Part shown: one piece after another, positions 31,727 through 40,551 of the stretch
How positions within the stretch are numbered: position 1 is the first letter of the stretch
Layout of the letters: every line of letters begins with the position of its first letter
NCBI GenBank assembly: GCA_041662485.1
Contig: JBAZSJ010000007.1
Location: forward strand, 1-64,000
Reading direction: 5' to 3'
Length of the DNA stretch: 64,000 nt
Source of the DNA: Rariglobus sp041662485
Lineage (GTDB): Bacteria > Verrucomicrobiota > Verrucomicrobiia > Opitutales > Opitutaceae
Made by a program: the position numbers and the translations under genes
Notes under the pieces: model-generated
What the model saw: the letters and a program-made list of their open reading frames with translations, nothing else
Told to the model about the DNA's origin: nothing
The model's database searches: none

Positions 31727-32956
31727 ATGATCCGCATCAACGAAAACTACCTGAAACTGAAGGCCTCCTACCTGTTTTCCGACATCGCCAAGCGCGTGAC
31801 GGCCTACACCACCGCCAACCCCGACAAACCCGTCATCCGCCTCGGCATCGGCGACGTCACCGAGCCCCTCGCGCCCTCCGTGCTCAAGGCCTTCCACGCC
31901 GGCGTCGACGAGATGGCCGCCCGCGCCACCTTCAAGGGCTACGGTCCCGAGCAGGGCTACGCCTTCCTTCGCGAAGCGATTGCAACCAACGACTACATCG
32001 CCCGCGGCTGCTCCATCGCCGCCGACGAGATTTTCGTCTCCGACGGCTCCAAGTGCGACTGCGGCAACATCCAGGAAATCTTCGCCACCGAGAGCCTCAA
32101 GCTCGCCATCCCCGACCCCGTGTATCCCGTTTATGTGGACACGAACGTCATGGCCGGCCGCACCGGCGCCAACCTCGACGGCCGCTACGCGGGCATCACC
32201 TACCTCGATTCCACTCCCACCAACGGCTACGTGCCCGCCATCCCCTCCGTCGCGACGGACCTGATCTATCTTTGTTTCCCCAACAACCCGACCGGCGCCG
32301 TCGCCACCCGCGCCCAGCTCGAAGCCTGGGTCGCCTACGCCAAGGCCAACAAGGCCATCATCCTCTTCGACAGCGCCTACGAGGCCTACATCCGCGATCC
32401 GCAGATCCCCCACTCCATCTACGAAATTCCCGGCGCCGACGAGGTCGCCATCGAGTTCCGCAGCTTCTCCAAGACCGCCGGCTTTACCGGCACGCGCTGC
32501 GCCTACACCGTCGTCCCCAAGAAGCTCGTCGCCTACGACGTCGCGGGCAACGTCCACCCTGTCCACGCGCTCTGGAACCGCCGCCACACGACCAAGTTCA
32601 ACGGCGTCTCCTACCCCGTGCAGAAGGCCGCCGCCGCGATCTTCACGCCCGAGGGCAAGGCCGAGGTGAAGGCGATGACCGACTTCTACCTCGCCAACGC
32701 CGCGCTCATCCGCGCCGCCGTCGTCAAGCTCGGCTTCACCTGCATCGGCGGCGACAACGCCCCCTACATCTGGGTCAACACCGGCACCGACTCGTGGGCG
32801 TTCTTCGACAAGCTCCTCAACGAGGCCCAGGTCGTCTGCACGCCCGGCGCCGGCTTCGGCAAGTGCGGCGAAGGCCACGTGCGCATCAGCGCCTTCAACT
32901 CCCGTGAAAACGTCGAGAAGGCCCTCGTCCGCATCGCCGCCGCGCTCGGCAAGTAA
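31727..32956 (+). CDS. dapL: LL-diaminopimelate aminotransferase
   Basis: A 409-aa PLP-dependent aminotransferase that converts tetrahydrodipicolinate directly to LL-diaminopimelate for lysine and peptidoglycan. It starts MIRINENYLKLKASYLFSDI, as DapL proteins do, with IRLGIGDVTEPLAPSV, FKGYGPEQGYAFLREAI, SDGSKCDCGN, CFPNNPTGAVATRAQLEAWV and the PLP-lysine region RSFSKTAGFTGTRC. The DapL pathway is restricted to plants and some bacterial phyla including Verrucomicrobia and Chlamydiae, which supports the taxonomic guess. A BIME copy starts 7 bp after its stop. Confidence 0.95.
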   Translation: MIRINENYLKLKASYLFSDIAKRVTAYTTANPDKPVIRLGIGDVTEPLAPSVLKAFHAGVDEMAARATFKGYGPEQGYAFLREAIATNDYIARGCSIAADEIFVSDGSKCDCGNIQEIFATESLKLAIPDPVYPVYVDTNVMAGRTGANLDGRYAGITYLDSTPTNGYVPAIPSVATDLIYLCFPNNPTGAVATRAQLEAWVAYAKANKAIILFDSAYEAYIRDPQIPHSIYEIPGADEVAIEFRSFSKTAGFTGTRCAYTVVPKKLVAYDVAGNVHPVHALWNRRHTTKFNGVSYPVQKAAAAIFTPEGKAEVKAMTDFYLANAALIRAAVVKLGFTCIGGDNAPYIWVNTGTDSWAFFDKLLNEAQVVCTPGAGFGKCGEGHVRISAFNSRENVEKALVRIAAALGK

Positions 32957-32963
32957 GTCCAAA

Positions 32964-33036
32964 GTAGACGCGGCGTCCCGCCGCGTTTTCCAAAACCGAC
33001 TTCACCTCCAACCAACGCGGCAAGATGCCGCGTCTA
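32964..33036. repeat. BIME-like element R6, copy 1
   Basis: GTAGACGCGGC...CCGCCGCGTT at the left and AACGCGGCAAGATGCCGCGT at the right, 73 bases. The same element occurs in direct orientation at 35764-35837 with only a few differences. The final C of CTAC is missing here, because the element meets the LRR gene fragment directly. Confidence 0.82.
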
Positions 33037-35243
33037 TCGGAACATATGCGTTTTACTACTGCAGTGGGCTAACAGACGTGTCGATTCCGTCCAGTGTCAT
33101 CAGCATTGCAGACGGTGCGTTCTACGGTTGCAGCAGGCTGACAAGCGTTTCAATTCCCTTGGGCGTGACTAGCATCGGATCTTATGCGTTCCAATACTGC
33201 AGCGGACTGACTGGCGTGACGATTCCTGCAGGAGTGACGAACATCGGACCCTACGCGTTCTACGGTTGCAGCAGGCTGACAGGCGTAACGATTCCATCCA
33301 GTGTGACCAGTATCGGGGATTATGCGTATTACGGCTGCAGCGGGCTAACCAACGTGACTATTCCCACAGGCGTCACCAGTATTGGATCGAGTGCGTTCTC
33401 CGGCTGCAGTGGACTGACAAGCGTTTCGATTCCAACAGGAGTTAACAGCATCGGAAGCGGGGCTTTCTACGGTTGCAGAGGGCTAACCAGCATCTCGATT
33501 CCATCTACTGTAACTAGCATCGGCAGTAATGCATTCCAAACATTTACTATCCAAACTTTTTCTAACTCAAGCGGAAGCGGGCTTGTTTCGATCACAGTCG
33601 ATCCGGCGAATCTAAACTACAGTAGTTTAGACGGTGTGCTCTTCGATAAACTGCAGGCTACACTCATTCAATGCCCGAAAGGCAAGAGCGGGGCTTATAT
33701 AATTCCTCCCAGCGTCACCAGCATCGCAACCTATGCGTTCTACTACTGCAGCGGGCTGACCAGCGTTTCGATTCCTACGGGCACCACCAGCATTGGAACC
33801 TACGCATTCCAACTCTGTAAAGGGCTGACAAGTATTTCGATTCCGTCCAGCGTCACCAGCATTGGAACCTATGCATTCCAAGCCTGCACAGGGCTTGTTT
33901 CGATCACAGTCGATCCGGCTAATCTAGACTACAGTAGTTCCGACGGAGTGCTCTTCGATAAACTTCAGACTTCGCTAATCCAATGTCCGATAGGCAAAAG
34001 TGGTGATTACACGATTCCGTCCAGCGTCACCAACATTGGAAGCAGCGCCCTCACAAGTTGCAGTGGTCTAACCAGCGTATTGATCCCCGCGGGTGTCATC
34101 AGCATCGGAACCTATGCGTTTCAAGGCTGCAGTGGGCTGACCAGCATCTCGATTCCTGCAGGAGTCATTAGCATCGGAACGCAGGCGTTCCAAGGCTGCA
34201 GCGGGCTTGTTTCGATCTCAGTCGATCCAGCTAGCCCGACATATAGCAGCAATTCCGACGGAGTGCTCTTCGATAAACCTCAGACTTCGCTAATCCAATG
34301 CCCGGGAGGAAAGAACGGTGCTTACGCGATTCCTTCCAGCATCACCAGTATTGGGGACTATGCGTTCTACGGTTGCGGCGGGCTGACCAGCGTTTCGATT
34401 CCGCCTAATGTAACCAGCATAGGAACCGGTGCGTTCTTCGTTTGCGCCAAACTAATGGGCGCAATTTTTATGGGAAACGCTCCGGCACTCGGTTCCAGTG
34501 CCTTTGCTTCAGTGGCGAGCGGCTTCACGGTGTATTATCTGAACGGCAGTTCGGGTTTCACCTCGCCCACTTGGCAGGGCTATGCGGCATTCCCCATGCA
34601 GGGACCGCAATTCACCAGTTCTCCTCCCACCACCAACAGCACGACTGGCGTGTCCTATCACTATTCCTGCACAGCAACAGGGGCGCCACCTCCGGCTTTT
34701 GCAGTAACATCGGGTGCCTTGCCCGATGGCCTTTCTATTTCCAGCGCGGGCGTAATCTCGGGCACACCCACGGTGGCTGGCACTTTTAGCGGCACAATCG
34801 CCGCCACCAACGGGACGTCTCCCGACGCCACTCAGGCTTTTACCATCACGATCAATACGGCTCTGCAAAGCTGGCGCCAAACGAATTTCGGCACCACCGC
34901 CAACACCGGCGCCGCCGCCGATAACGCCGTCTCCAACTTGGACGGTTTGCCCAACCTGCTTGAATACGCCCTCGGAGGCACCCCCACTGTCGCCAACAGC
35001 GCCATTCGCCCCAGCGTGAGCACCGTTACCAATGGCGGAGCCAACTACCTCGCGCTGACGTTCACCCCACAGCGCGCCGAGATCACTTACGCCATCGAGG
35101 TCAGTGGAAACCTGACTGGTGCTTGGACCAGCATTCCCCTCACAGGGCTGCTCACGATGGGCCAAGCCTATACCTACACCGATACGGTGGCTGTGGCTGC
35201 GCGTGCTCCTCGTTTCATTCGTCTGCGCGTCAGCGGTCAGTAA
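33036..35243 (+). pseudogene. 5'-truncated leucine-rich-repeat (BspA-like) surface protein
   Basis: About 735 residues remain. First come many ~22-residue BspA-type repeats of the form VTSIGSYAFQYCSGLTGVTI, interrupted three times by a VDPANLNYSS/VLFDKLQ insert. Then follow a putative Ig-like (He_PIG) domain, PQFTSSPPTTNSTTG to GTPTVAGTFSGTIAATNGTS, and a verrucomicrobial C-terminal module, NLDGLPNLLEYALGGTP. The N-terminus with its signal peptide is missing: repeat R6 ends exactly where the first LRR unit begins in mid-repeat. The frame stays open upstream through R6 into dapL antisense-like sequence (from 32904), but that start is not credible. Such proteins normally are secreted and bind surfaces or proteins. 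The segment is AT-richer than dapL. Confidence 0.72.
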
Positions 35244-35276
35244 GCATTATAAATGGTGGAACGCGTTGTCCTCAAT

Positions 35277-35329
35277 GCGTTGTCCGGAAGCTGCCCCTCA
35301 AACCAAACAGGGGTCAACGCGCTCCACCT
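35277..35329. repeat. Dispersed repeat R7, copy 1
   Basis: GCGTTGTCCGGAAGCTGCCC ... AACAGGGGTCAACGCGCTCC. The ends GCGTTG and CAACGC are inverted. A direct copy lies at 35692-35748, and the two bracket the orphan antitoxin. Confidence 0.72.
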
Positions 35330-35397
35330 CCAGCGCGTCGAACCACTCGCCGGTGCCGGAAATTGACAACCTCATGCCCGCTCGCAGACTTGGCGGC

Positions 35398-35616
35398 ATG
35401 TCCCACGTTCTTCAGCGTTATCCTGAGCTGTCGCAGGCCACGAACGAGCAGAAGATCGAGTTGATCGACGAGCTTTGGGAATCCATTCGCAGCTCCGGAG
35501 AAATCGCCCTGCCGGCCAGCCACCTGACCGAGCTTGATCGTCGCCTGGAGGCTCTCCGCGCCGACCCCACCCTTGCGATGGACCCTCAAGCCGCGCGGAG
35601 TTTGCTGCGCCGGTGA
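35398..35616 (+). CDS. Orphan addiction-module antitoxin
   Basis: A 72-aa protein (MSHVLQRYPELSQATNEQKI, then ELIDELWESIRSSGEIALPA, ending DRRLEALRADPTLAMDP...). It has the pattern of putative addiction-module antitoxins that pair with ParE-like toxins, where the ELIDELWESI stretch is typical. The start may be ATG 35398 or ATG 35374. The following toxin frame stops after 13 codons, so no partner is present. The gene lies between two direct repeats (R7), as if caught in a repeat-mediated rearrangement. Confidence 0.7.
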   Translation: MSHVLQRYPELSQATNEQKIELIDELWESIRSSGEIALPASHLTELDRRLEALRADPTLAMDPQAARSLLRR

Positions 35617-35657
35617 TGAAACCGCTGAAAGTCGGCCGTTGGGTGATCGAGTCATAG
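35616..35657 (+). pseudogene. Stub of a toxin gene after the orphan antitoxin
   Basis: ATG 35616 overlaps the antitoxin stop TGA by one base, the normal arrangement for such modules. The frame reads MKPLKVGRWVIES and stops at 35657. Repeat R7 starts 34 bases later. This is best read as a toxin gene lost except for its first codons, although 13 codons are too few to prove the family. Confidence 0.4.
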
Positions 35658-35691
35658 GGAGGGGCCACCTCCGTGCGGACCGGATCGACAG

Positions 35692-35748
35692 GCGTTGTCC
35701 GGAAGCCGTCCCCCTTCAAACCAAACAGGGGACAACGCGCTCCACCTT
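35692..35748. repeat. Dispersed repeat R7, copy 2
   Basis: GCGTTGTCCGGAAGCCGTCC ... AACAGGGGACAACGCGCTCC, a direct copy of 35277-35329 with a few changes and slightly longer. It is followed 15 bases later by R6 copy 2. Confidence 0.72.
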
Positions 35749-35763
35749 GAGCGCCGGAGCAAA

Positions 35764-35837
35764 GTAGACGCGGCGTCCCGCCGCGTTTCCCAAAACCGAC
35801 TTCCCCTCCAACCAACGCGGCAGGATGCCGCGTCTAC
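35764..35837. repeat. BIME-like element R6, copy 2
   Basis: A full copy bracketed by GTAG and CTAC: GTAGACGCGGC...CCGCCGCGTT and AACGCGGCAGGATGCCGCGT followed by CTAC. Direct orientation relative to 32964-33036. Confidence 0.82.
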
Positions 35838-35842
35838 TTCCC

Positions 35843-36490
35843 TCACTTCGCCGGCAGCGCGCCGACGATCTCCTCGCCCAGCGACGCGACCGCGTCGCCG
35901 AGGAGCTGCGCGAGCTTGCCGAAATCCTTGCCGTCCCACGCGGCCTGCGGGGCCGTGAAAACCTTCCGCATCACCACCGCGCCGCCCGGCTTGCCCTCGG
36001 TCACCTCGACGGTGCAGGAAAAGCCCACCGCCATCGTGCCGTCGGCCTTCCGCTCGCCTTCGCAGCGGAGCACGCTCACCCCAACGTCGTAGTCGCGTTT
36101 CTCGTCAAAGGGAAACGGTTGCAGGTAAACCCGTCCGACCCTGGGCGAACTCTGGAGCCGCGCCATGACCAGCCGCTCGATGCCCGCCGCGGGCAGCTCG
36201 GCCCAGCGCGCATAATCTTGATAGGCGATCTCGTTGGACGTGTTGCGCACGATCATGGCCTTGCCGTTGAGATAAGGCACGACCTCGACGCGCCGGAGGC
36301 CGATGCGCAGCGCCCCGTCCGCCCGCGCCGGACCGGGGTCGGCGAAGGTCGGACCCGTGAGCACATAGTAATGGGTGGGGTCGGCCTGCGGCGCGGGAAA
36401 AAAGGAGCAAGCCGTCTGGCTGAGCAACCCGAAGCCGGCGGCCAGCAGAGCGCCCAACGCGACAAGTTTTTTAAGGAACAGAGATTTCAT
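35843..36490 (-). CDS. ABC-transport auxiliary lipoprotein (PqiC/DUF330-like)
   Basis: A 215-aa predicted lipoprotein. The signal LLAAGFGLLSQTACSFFPAP contains a lipobox with Cys28. After that come the family block YYVLTGPTFADP, the LRIGLRRVEVVPYLNGKAMI strand and the IAYQDYARWAELPAAGIERL segment, as in PqiC and the DUF330/ABC-type transport auxiliary family. These partner with MCE-type (MlaD/PqiB) proteins in moving lipid between membranes. It is the last gene of the four-gene Mla-like operon, separated from the MCE gene by a nested BIME. Confidence 0.82.
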   Translation of the reverse strand: MKSLFLKKLVALGALLAAGFGLLSQTACSFFPAPQADPTHYYVLTGPTFADPGPARADGALRIGLRRVEVVPYLNGKAMIVRNTSNEIAYQDYARWAELPAAGIERLVMARLQSSPRVGRVYLQPFPFDEKRDYDVGVSVLRCEGERKADGTMAVGFSCTVEVTEGKPGGAVVMRKVFTAPQAAWDGKDFGKLAQLLGDAVASLGEEIVGALPAK

Positions 36491-36515
36491 ACCGGCAGAA
36501 GAAAGATTGTGAAGG

Positions 36516-36645
36516 TAGGGACGGACCGCCGAGCCGTCCGGTCAGAGCGTGGGAGCGAGCTTGCTCGCGAGGATCGAACATCGCGAGCAAGCTCGCTCCC
36601 ACATTGGGCAACCAATCTCGGCGGGCCCAGCGGTCCCGCCCTACC
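36516..36645. repeat. Nested BIME with an inner Pseudomonas-type REP pair
   Basis: Outer elements: GTAGGGACGGACCGCC (36516) and GCGGTCCCGCCCTAC (to 36645). Inner pair: GTGGGAGCGAGCTTGCTCGC plus GA at 36550-36571 and its exact reverse complement at 36582-36603, with a 10-base loop. The inner sequence is very like the well-known REP of fluorescent pseudomonads. It separates the MCE and lipoprotein genes. Confidence 0.85.
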
Positions 36646-36674
36646 TGAAATCTGAAGCCGGAACATGCCTTGGT

Positions 36675-37691
36675 TCATTTCGTGGATTCCGTGGAGGGTT
36701 GCTTGCGGCCGGTGAGCAGGGCGTTGGGATTGCGCTCGAGGTAGTCGGCCAGCGCGCGCACCGCGGCGGCCGCCTCGCCGAGGCGCACGAACGCCTGCGA
36801 GGCGTCGTCTCCGAGATTTTTCTGCGCGCCGACGAAGCGCTGCACGGTTTCGACCGTGCCGGTGAAGGACGCGATCGCCTGGCGCGCGTCCTTGAGGGTG
36901 TCGGCCAGCTGCGCGGGCGACGGGCCTTCGCTGTCAAACTTCGCGAGGATGCCGTTCAGCTTCACCGAGGCCGCGTTCATGTTGACGATCGTGTCCTTCA
37001 GCTCGGCCGAGGACGCGATTTTTTCTACGGACTCGCCCGCCTTCGTCCACTGGGCGACGAGGGCGCCCGTGTCCATGGCGTTGAGTTTCTTGCGGGTGTC
37101 CGTGATCAGGCCCTGCACCTGCGTGGCGAGACCGGCGAAATCCACGCGCTTCACGTTTTCCAGGATGCCGGTGAGGTTGGACTGGAACTGCGAGATGGCG
37201 GACGGCACGGCGGGCATCTCGACGTATTTCGATTCCAACCCTCCGGACGGCGGCAGCGGGTAGGCGAGCGGGTCCAGAAAATCGAGTTCCACGAACAGCA
37301 GTCCGGTGGCGAGACCGATCACGCCGAGCTGCGCCCGCAGGCCGTGGTCGACGAGAGTCTGGAGCTGCTTGCGGTCGGACACGTCGATGGGGCGGCCCTG
37401 CGGATCGGTGATGACGTTGCGCGTGAGCTCGCACACCACGGCCACGACCGACTTGTTCTGCTCCGGCACGTAGCGGAGGTTGAAGTCCACCACCCGACCC
37501 ACGCGCACGCCGCGGAGTTTCACGGGCGAGCCGAGGTCGAGTCCGTGGATGGATTCGTCGAAGTAGACGATGAACCGCTCGGGCCTGGAAAAGAAGTTCA
37601 CGCCGCCGAACGCCAGCAGCGCGATCAGGGCCAGCACGAATGCGCCCAAAACAAAGAGGCCGACGATGGCGGGACTGACCTTGGTCTTCAC
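36675..37691 (-). CDS. MlaD/MCE-family lipid transport protein
   Basis: A 338-aa membrane-anchored MCE protein. Residues ~8-30 (AIVGLFVLGAFVLALIALLA) form the N-terminal membrane segment, the MCE domain spans ~38-130 (RFIVYFDESIHGLDLGSPVK, LRGVRVGRVVDF), and a long helical part follows. MCE proteins form periplasmic hexamers that carry phospholipid between inner-membrane permease and outer membrane. It is third in the operon after the permease and ATPase genes. Confidence 0.88.
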   Translation of the reverse strand: MKTKVSPAIVGLFVLGAFVLALIALLAFGGVNFFSRPERFIVYFDESIHGLDLGSPVKLRGVRVGRVVDFNLRYVPEQNKSVVAVVCELTRNVITDPQGRPIDVSDRKQLQTLVDHGLRAQLGVIGLATGLLFVELDFLDPLAYPLPPSGGLESKYVEMPAVPSAISQFQSNLTGILENVKRVDFAGLATQVQGLITDTRKKLNAMDTGALVAQWTKAGESVEKIASSAELKDTIVNMNAASVKLNGILAKFDSEGPSPAQLADTLKDARQAIASFTGTVETVQRFVGAQKNLGDDASQAFVRLGEAAAAVRALADYLERNPNALLTGRKQPSTESTK

Positions 37692-37746
37692 GGTGCGAGT
37701 ATTTAAAGAGGTTGGCCGACTTGGACAGGCTTAATGTGGGAAGGTG

Positions 37747-38517
37747 TCACTCGACGTGGGTTTCGCCCCGGTTGAGAAACAGCTTCACCCGTTTGTCGGT
37801 GCCGTCGTGCGCGAGGACGCGGGGATCGCCGTCGGCGATGATGCCCTTGGTCTCCTTGTCCAGCATGATAATGCGGTCGGCGATGGAGAAGATGGACGCC
37901 AGTTCGTGCGAAACCACCACACAGGTCGTGCCCAGGGTGTCGCGGACGTTGAGGATGAGTTCGTCGAGGCTGCGCGAGCTCAGCGGGTCGAGGCCGGCCG
38001 AAGGCTCGTCGAAAAACACGATGGCCGGATCGAGCGCCAGCGCCCGCGCCAGGCCGGCGCGCTTTTTCATGCCGCCGCTGATCTCCGAGGGATAATAGTC
38101 CTCGTAGCCCGAGAGCCCCACCTGCGCGAGTTTCATGGACGCCAGCTCGGCGCGCTCGGCCGCCTTGAGCCCGGTGTATTCCTCCAGCGGCAGGCAGACG
38201 TTCTGGCGGAGCGTGAGCGAGCTCCACAACGCGCCGCCCTGATAAAGCACGCCGAAGGTCTTGAGCAACGCGCGTTGTCCCGCCGGATCGGCGTCGCTGA
38301 ACGACTCGCCGAAAAACCGCACCGTCCCCGCCGTCGGCCGGTTGAGCCCGATCATGTGCCGCAGCAGCGTGCTCTTGCCGCAGCCCGAGCCGCCGATGAC
38401 GAAAAAAATCTCCCCTCGCTTCACGGTAAAGTTGAGATCGTGCAGAAGGACGTTGCCGTCATAGCCGCAGTCCAGGCCGGCGACCTCGATGGCGGGGGAT
38501 GTGGATAAGCCGTTCAT
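37747..38517 (-). CDS. MlaF-type ABC transporter ATP-binding protein
   Basis: A 256-aa ABC ATPase. Walker A is GGSGCGKST (43-51), the Q-loop lies in FGVLYQGGALWSSLTLRQNV, the signature is ISGGMKKRAGLARALALDP, Walker B is AIVFFDEPSAGLDP and the switch histidine is in VVSHEL. The GGALWSSLT Q-loop region is typical for MlaF. It powers lipid transport by the MlaE/MlaD complex and lies 6 bp after the permease gene. Confidence 0.92.
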   Translation of the reverse strand: MNGLSTSPAIEVAGLDCGYDGNVLLHDLNFTVKRGEIFFVIGGSGCGKSTLLRHMIGLNRPTAGTVRFFGESFSDADPAGQRALLKTFGVLYQGGALWSSLTLRQNVCLPLEEYTGLKAAERAELASMKLAQVGLSGYEDYYPSEISGGMKKRAGLARALALDPAIVFFDEPSAGLDPLSSRSLDELILNVRDTLGTTCVVVSHELASIFSIADRIIMLDKETKGIIADGDPRVLAHDGTDKRVKLFLNRGETHVE

Positions 38518-38523
38518 GCGGGG

Positions 38524-39657
38524 TCAGAGTCCGAAGATGTTGAACAACACCGCGAAAATCGCGTCGGCGACGATGATGAGCAGCAGCCCGGTCACCACGG
38601 CGGAGGTGGCCGCCCGCCCCACGCCGACCGCACTGCGCTCCGCCTGCAATCCGCAGTGACAGCCGGCCAACCCCACGAGCAGGCCGAAGGCGGAGGCCTT
38701 GATCAGGCCGGTCGCCACGTCGGACAGGTCGATCACCGACTGCGTCTCGACCCAGTAGGCGGCGGGCGGGATGTGCAGCAGGCCGAGCGACACCGCCATG
38801 CCGCCGAGGATGCCAAGTCCGTTCGCATAAAGCGCGAGCAACGGCATCATCAACGCCAGCGCCAGCAGGCGAGGCATCACCAGAAAATCCACCGGCCGGA
38901 TGCCGAGCGTCTGCAACGCGTCGATCTCCTCGTTGGCCTTCATGTTGCCCAGCGTCGCCGCAAACGCCGCGCCCGTGCGCCCCGCGAGAATCATCGCGGT
39001 CATCATCGCCCCCATTTCGCGCACCATCACGAGTCCCACCGCGTCGGCCACGTAGATGTCCGCGCCAAACTGCCGCATCAGCACCGCCGACTGGTAGGCC
39101 ATGATGAGGCCGATGAGCAGGCTGATGAGGCTCACGATCGGCAGCGCCATCGCCCCGCAGGCCTGCATTTCCTCAAGGCAGTCGCGCCAGCGGAATTTAT
39201 GGGGCCGCTTGATCAGGTTCTTCGCGCTCAGCGAACACTCTCCGACGAAGGTCGCGATGTCGCCCGTCTTGCGCCACACGTCCTGGGCGGCCAGCCCGAC
39301 GAAGGTGAGAAAATCCCTTGAGCGGTCGGTGATCCGCACCTCCTCGGTGGCCACGGTGAGCTGCCGGATCAGCCGCTGCATCGCGTCGGGCAACGCCGAA
39401 AAATCGCACTGCGTCGAGGTCGCCCGGCACCACTGGCGCGCCTCATGGATGAACATCAGCAGCGCGCTGTCCCAGGTCCCGATGTCGTCCGCCAGCGAAA
39501 AAACGACCCTCACCGGCGATTGCCCGGCGACCGTCCCCACCCACGAAGGCCGCGGCTCGGTGATGCGCCAGCTCCCTCCCAGCTCCACCCGCAGGCAATC
39601 GCCCTCCATGCGCGCCTGCGCCACGGAAACCGACGGGATTGCGGAAGAAGCCGACAT
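38524..39657 (-). CDS. MlaE-type permease with an N-terminal STAS-like domain
   Basis: A 377-aa inner-membrane protein. Residues ~1-100 resemble a STAS-like domain (LRVELGGSWRITEPRPSWVG to FSALPDAMQRLIRQL). After a linker come several membrane segments with the MlaE motifs ALPIVSLISLLIGLIMAYQS, REMGAMMTAMILAGRTGAAF and GNMKANEEIDALQTLGI. It would be the permease of the phospholipid transport system. ATG 39657 is chosen because the 49 upstream codons overlap the divergent promoter region of the HAD gene. First gene of the operon. Confidence 0.9.
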   Translation of the reverse strand: MSASSAIPSVSVAQARMEGDCLRVELGGSWRITEPRPSWVGTVAGQSPVRVVFSLADDIGTWDSALLMFIHEARQWCRATSTQCDFSALPDAMQRLIRQLTVATEEVRITDRSRDFLTFVGLAAQDVWRKTGDIATFVGECSLSAKNLIKRPHKFRWRDCLEEMQACGAMALPIVSLISLLIGLIMAYQSAVLMRQFGADIYVADAVGLVMVREMGAMMTAMILAGRTGAAFAATLGNMKANEEIDALQTLGIRPVDFLVMPRLLALALMMPLLALYANGLGILGGMAVSLGLLHIPPAAYWVETQSVIDLSDVATGLIKASAFGLLVGLAGCHCGLQAERSAVGVGRAATSAVVTGLLLIIVADAIFAVLFNIFGL

Positions 39658-39742
39658 TGGCGCCAAGTTGTAGCGACCGCTCCGCCGGAAGGAACGCAAA
39701 TTTTGTGTCGTTCGCGCGTCGGCGGCCCGCCAAGTTGGCCGG

Positions 39743-40396
39743 ATGCGTTTCCGCACCGTCCTCTTCGATCTCGACGGCACCCTGATCGACCACCTCACCG
39801 CCATCCATCGCAGCTATGTGCACACCCTGCCGCAGCTCGGCCTGCCCGCGCCGACCTACCAGCAGGTCAAAAACGCCATCGGCGGCGGCCTGGAAAACGC
39901 CATGCGCAAGTTCGTCCCCGAGGAACGGCTGGCCGAAGCCCTGGCCATCTACCGCCCGTTCTGGGACGCCACCATGCTCGACGGTGCCGAACCCATGCCC
40001 GGCGCGCACGAGTTGTTGAAAGACCTCCACGCCCGCGGCGTCGTCTGCGGCGTGTTCACCAACAAGCACGGTCCCTCCTCCCGCGCCGTCTGCGCCCACC
40101 TCGGCCTCTCTCCCTACCTTGAACTCATCCTCGGCGCGACCGACACCGACTGGCTGAAACCCCAGCCCGAATTCGCCGCCCACGCCCTCGACGCGCTCAA
40201 GGCCGTCGCCGCCACCACCTGCCTCGTCGGCGATTCGCCCTGGGACGTCCAAGCCGCCCACGCCGCCGGCTTCCCCTGCTTCGTCGTCACCACCGGCACG
40301 CACTCCGCCGACGAACTCCGCGCCGCCGGGGCCGACGGCATCCACGACAGCCTCCTCGCCCTCGGCGCCGCCGAGCTGGATACGCCGCCGGCCTAG
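39743..40396 (+). CDS. HAD-family hydrolase (phosphoglycolate phosphatase-like)
   Basis: A 217-aa HAD phosphatase. Motif I is VLFDLDGTLIDH (6-17), motif II is VFTNKHGPSSRAV with the catalytic Thr, Lys is in DWLKPQPEF and motif IV is LVGDSPWDVQAAHAAG. The cap is the small helical type of PGP/beta-phosphoglucomutase-like enzymes. It probably dephosphorylates a small phosphate ester; the substrate is not clear. Divergent from the Mla operon. The repeat R5 begins nine bases after its stop. Confidence 0.85.
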   Translation: MRFRTVLFDLDGTLIDHLTAIHRSYVHTLPQLGLPAPTYQQVKNAIGGGLENAMRKFVPEERLAEALAIYRPFWDATMLDGAEPMPGAHELLKDLHARGVVCGVFTNKHGPSSRAVCAHLGLSPYLELILGATDTDWLKPQPEFAAHALDALKAVAATTCLVGDSPWDVQAAHAAGFPCFVVTTGTHSADELRAAGADGIHDSLLALGAAELDTPPA

Positions 40397-40404
40397 CATT
40401 ACCC

Positions 40405-40510
40405 TGACACTTCCCTCTCATTTTTAGGCCTGCAAACAAAGTAACCTATTAGGTTACTTTCCCTCTGAAAAACGCCCTCCGATCGAACGGGAAACTTAAC
40501 GTAGCAATAC
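40405..40510 (-). repeat. ~105-bp dispersed repeat R5, copy 2
   Basis: Inverted relative to 21253-21356, with the same central palindrome (AAAGTAACCTA arms, 40438-40460). It lies about 40 bases beyond the 3' end of the group IIC intron. Confidence 0.75.
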
Positions 40511-40551
40511 TGGCACTACTCCGTTTGGTGCGCACCCGCATGTCCGACTTG

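Noticed and set aside
31673..32962. A 429-codon open frame on the minus strand
   Set aside because: Antisense shadow of dapL.
32904..33035. N-terminal extension of the LRR protein
   Set aside because: This part of the frame lies in the end of dapL and in repeat R6 and has neither signal peptide nor LRR pattern.
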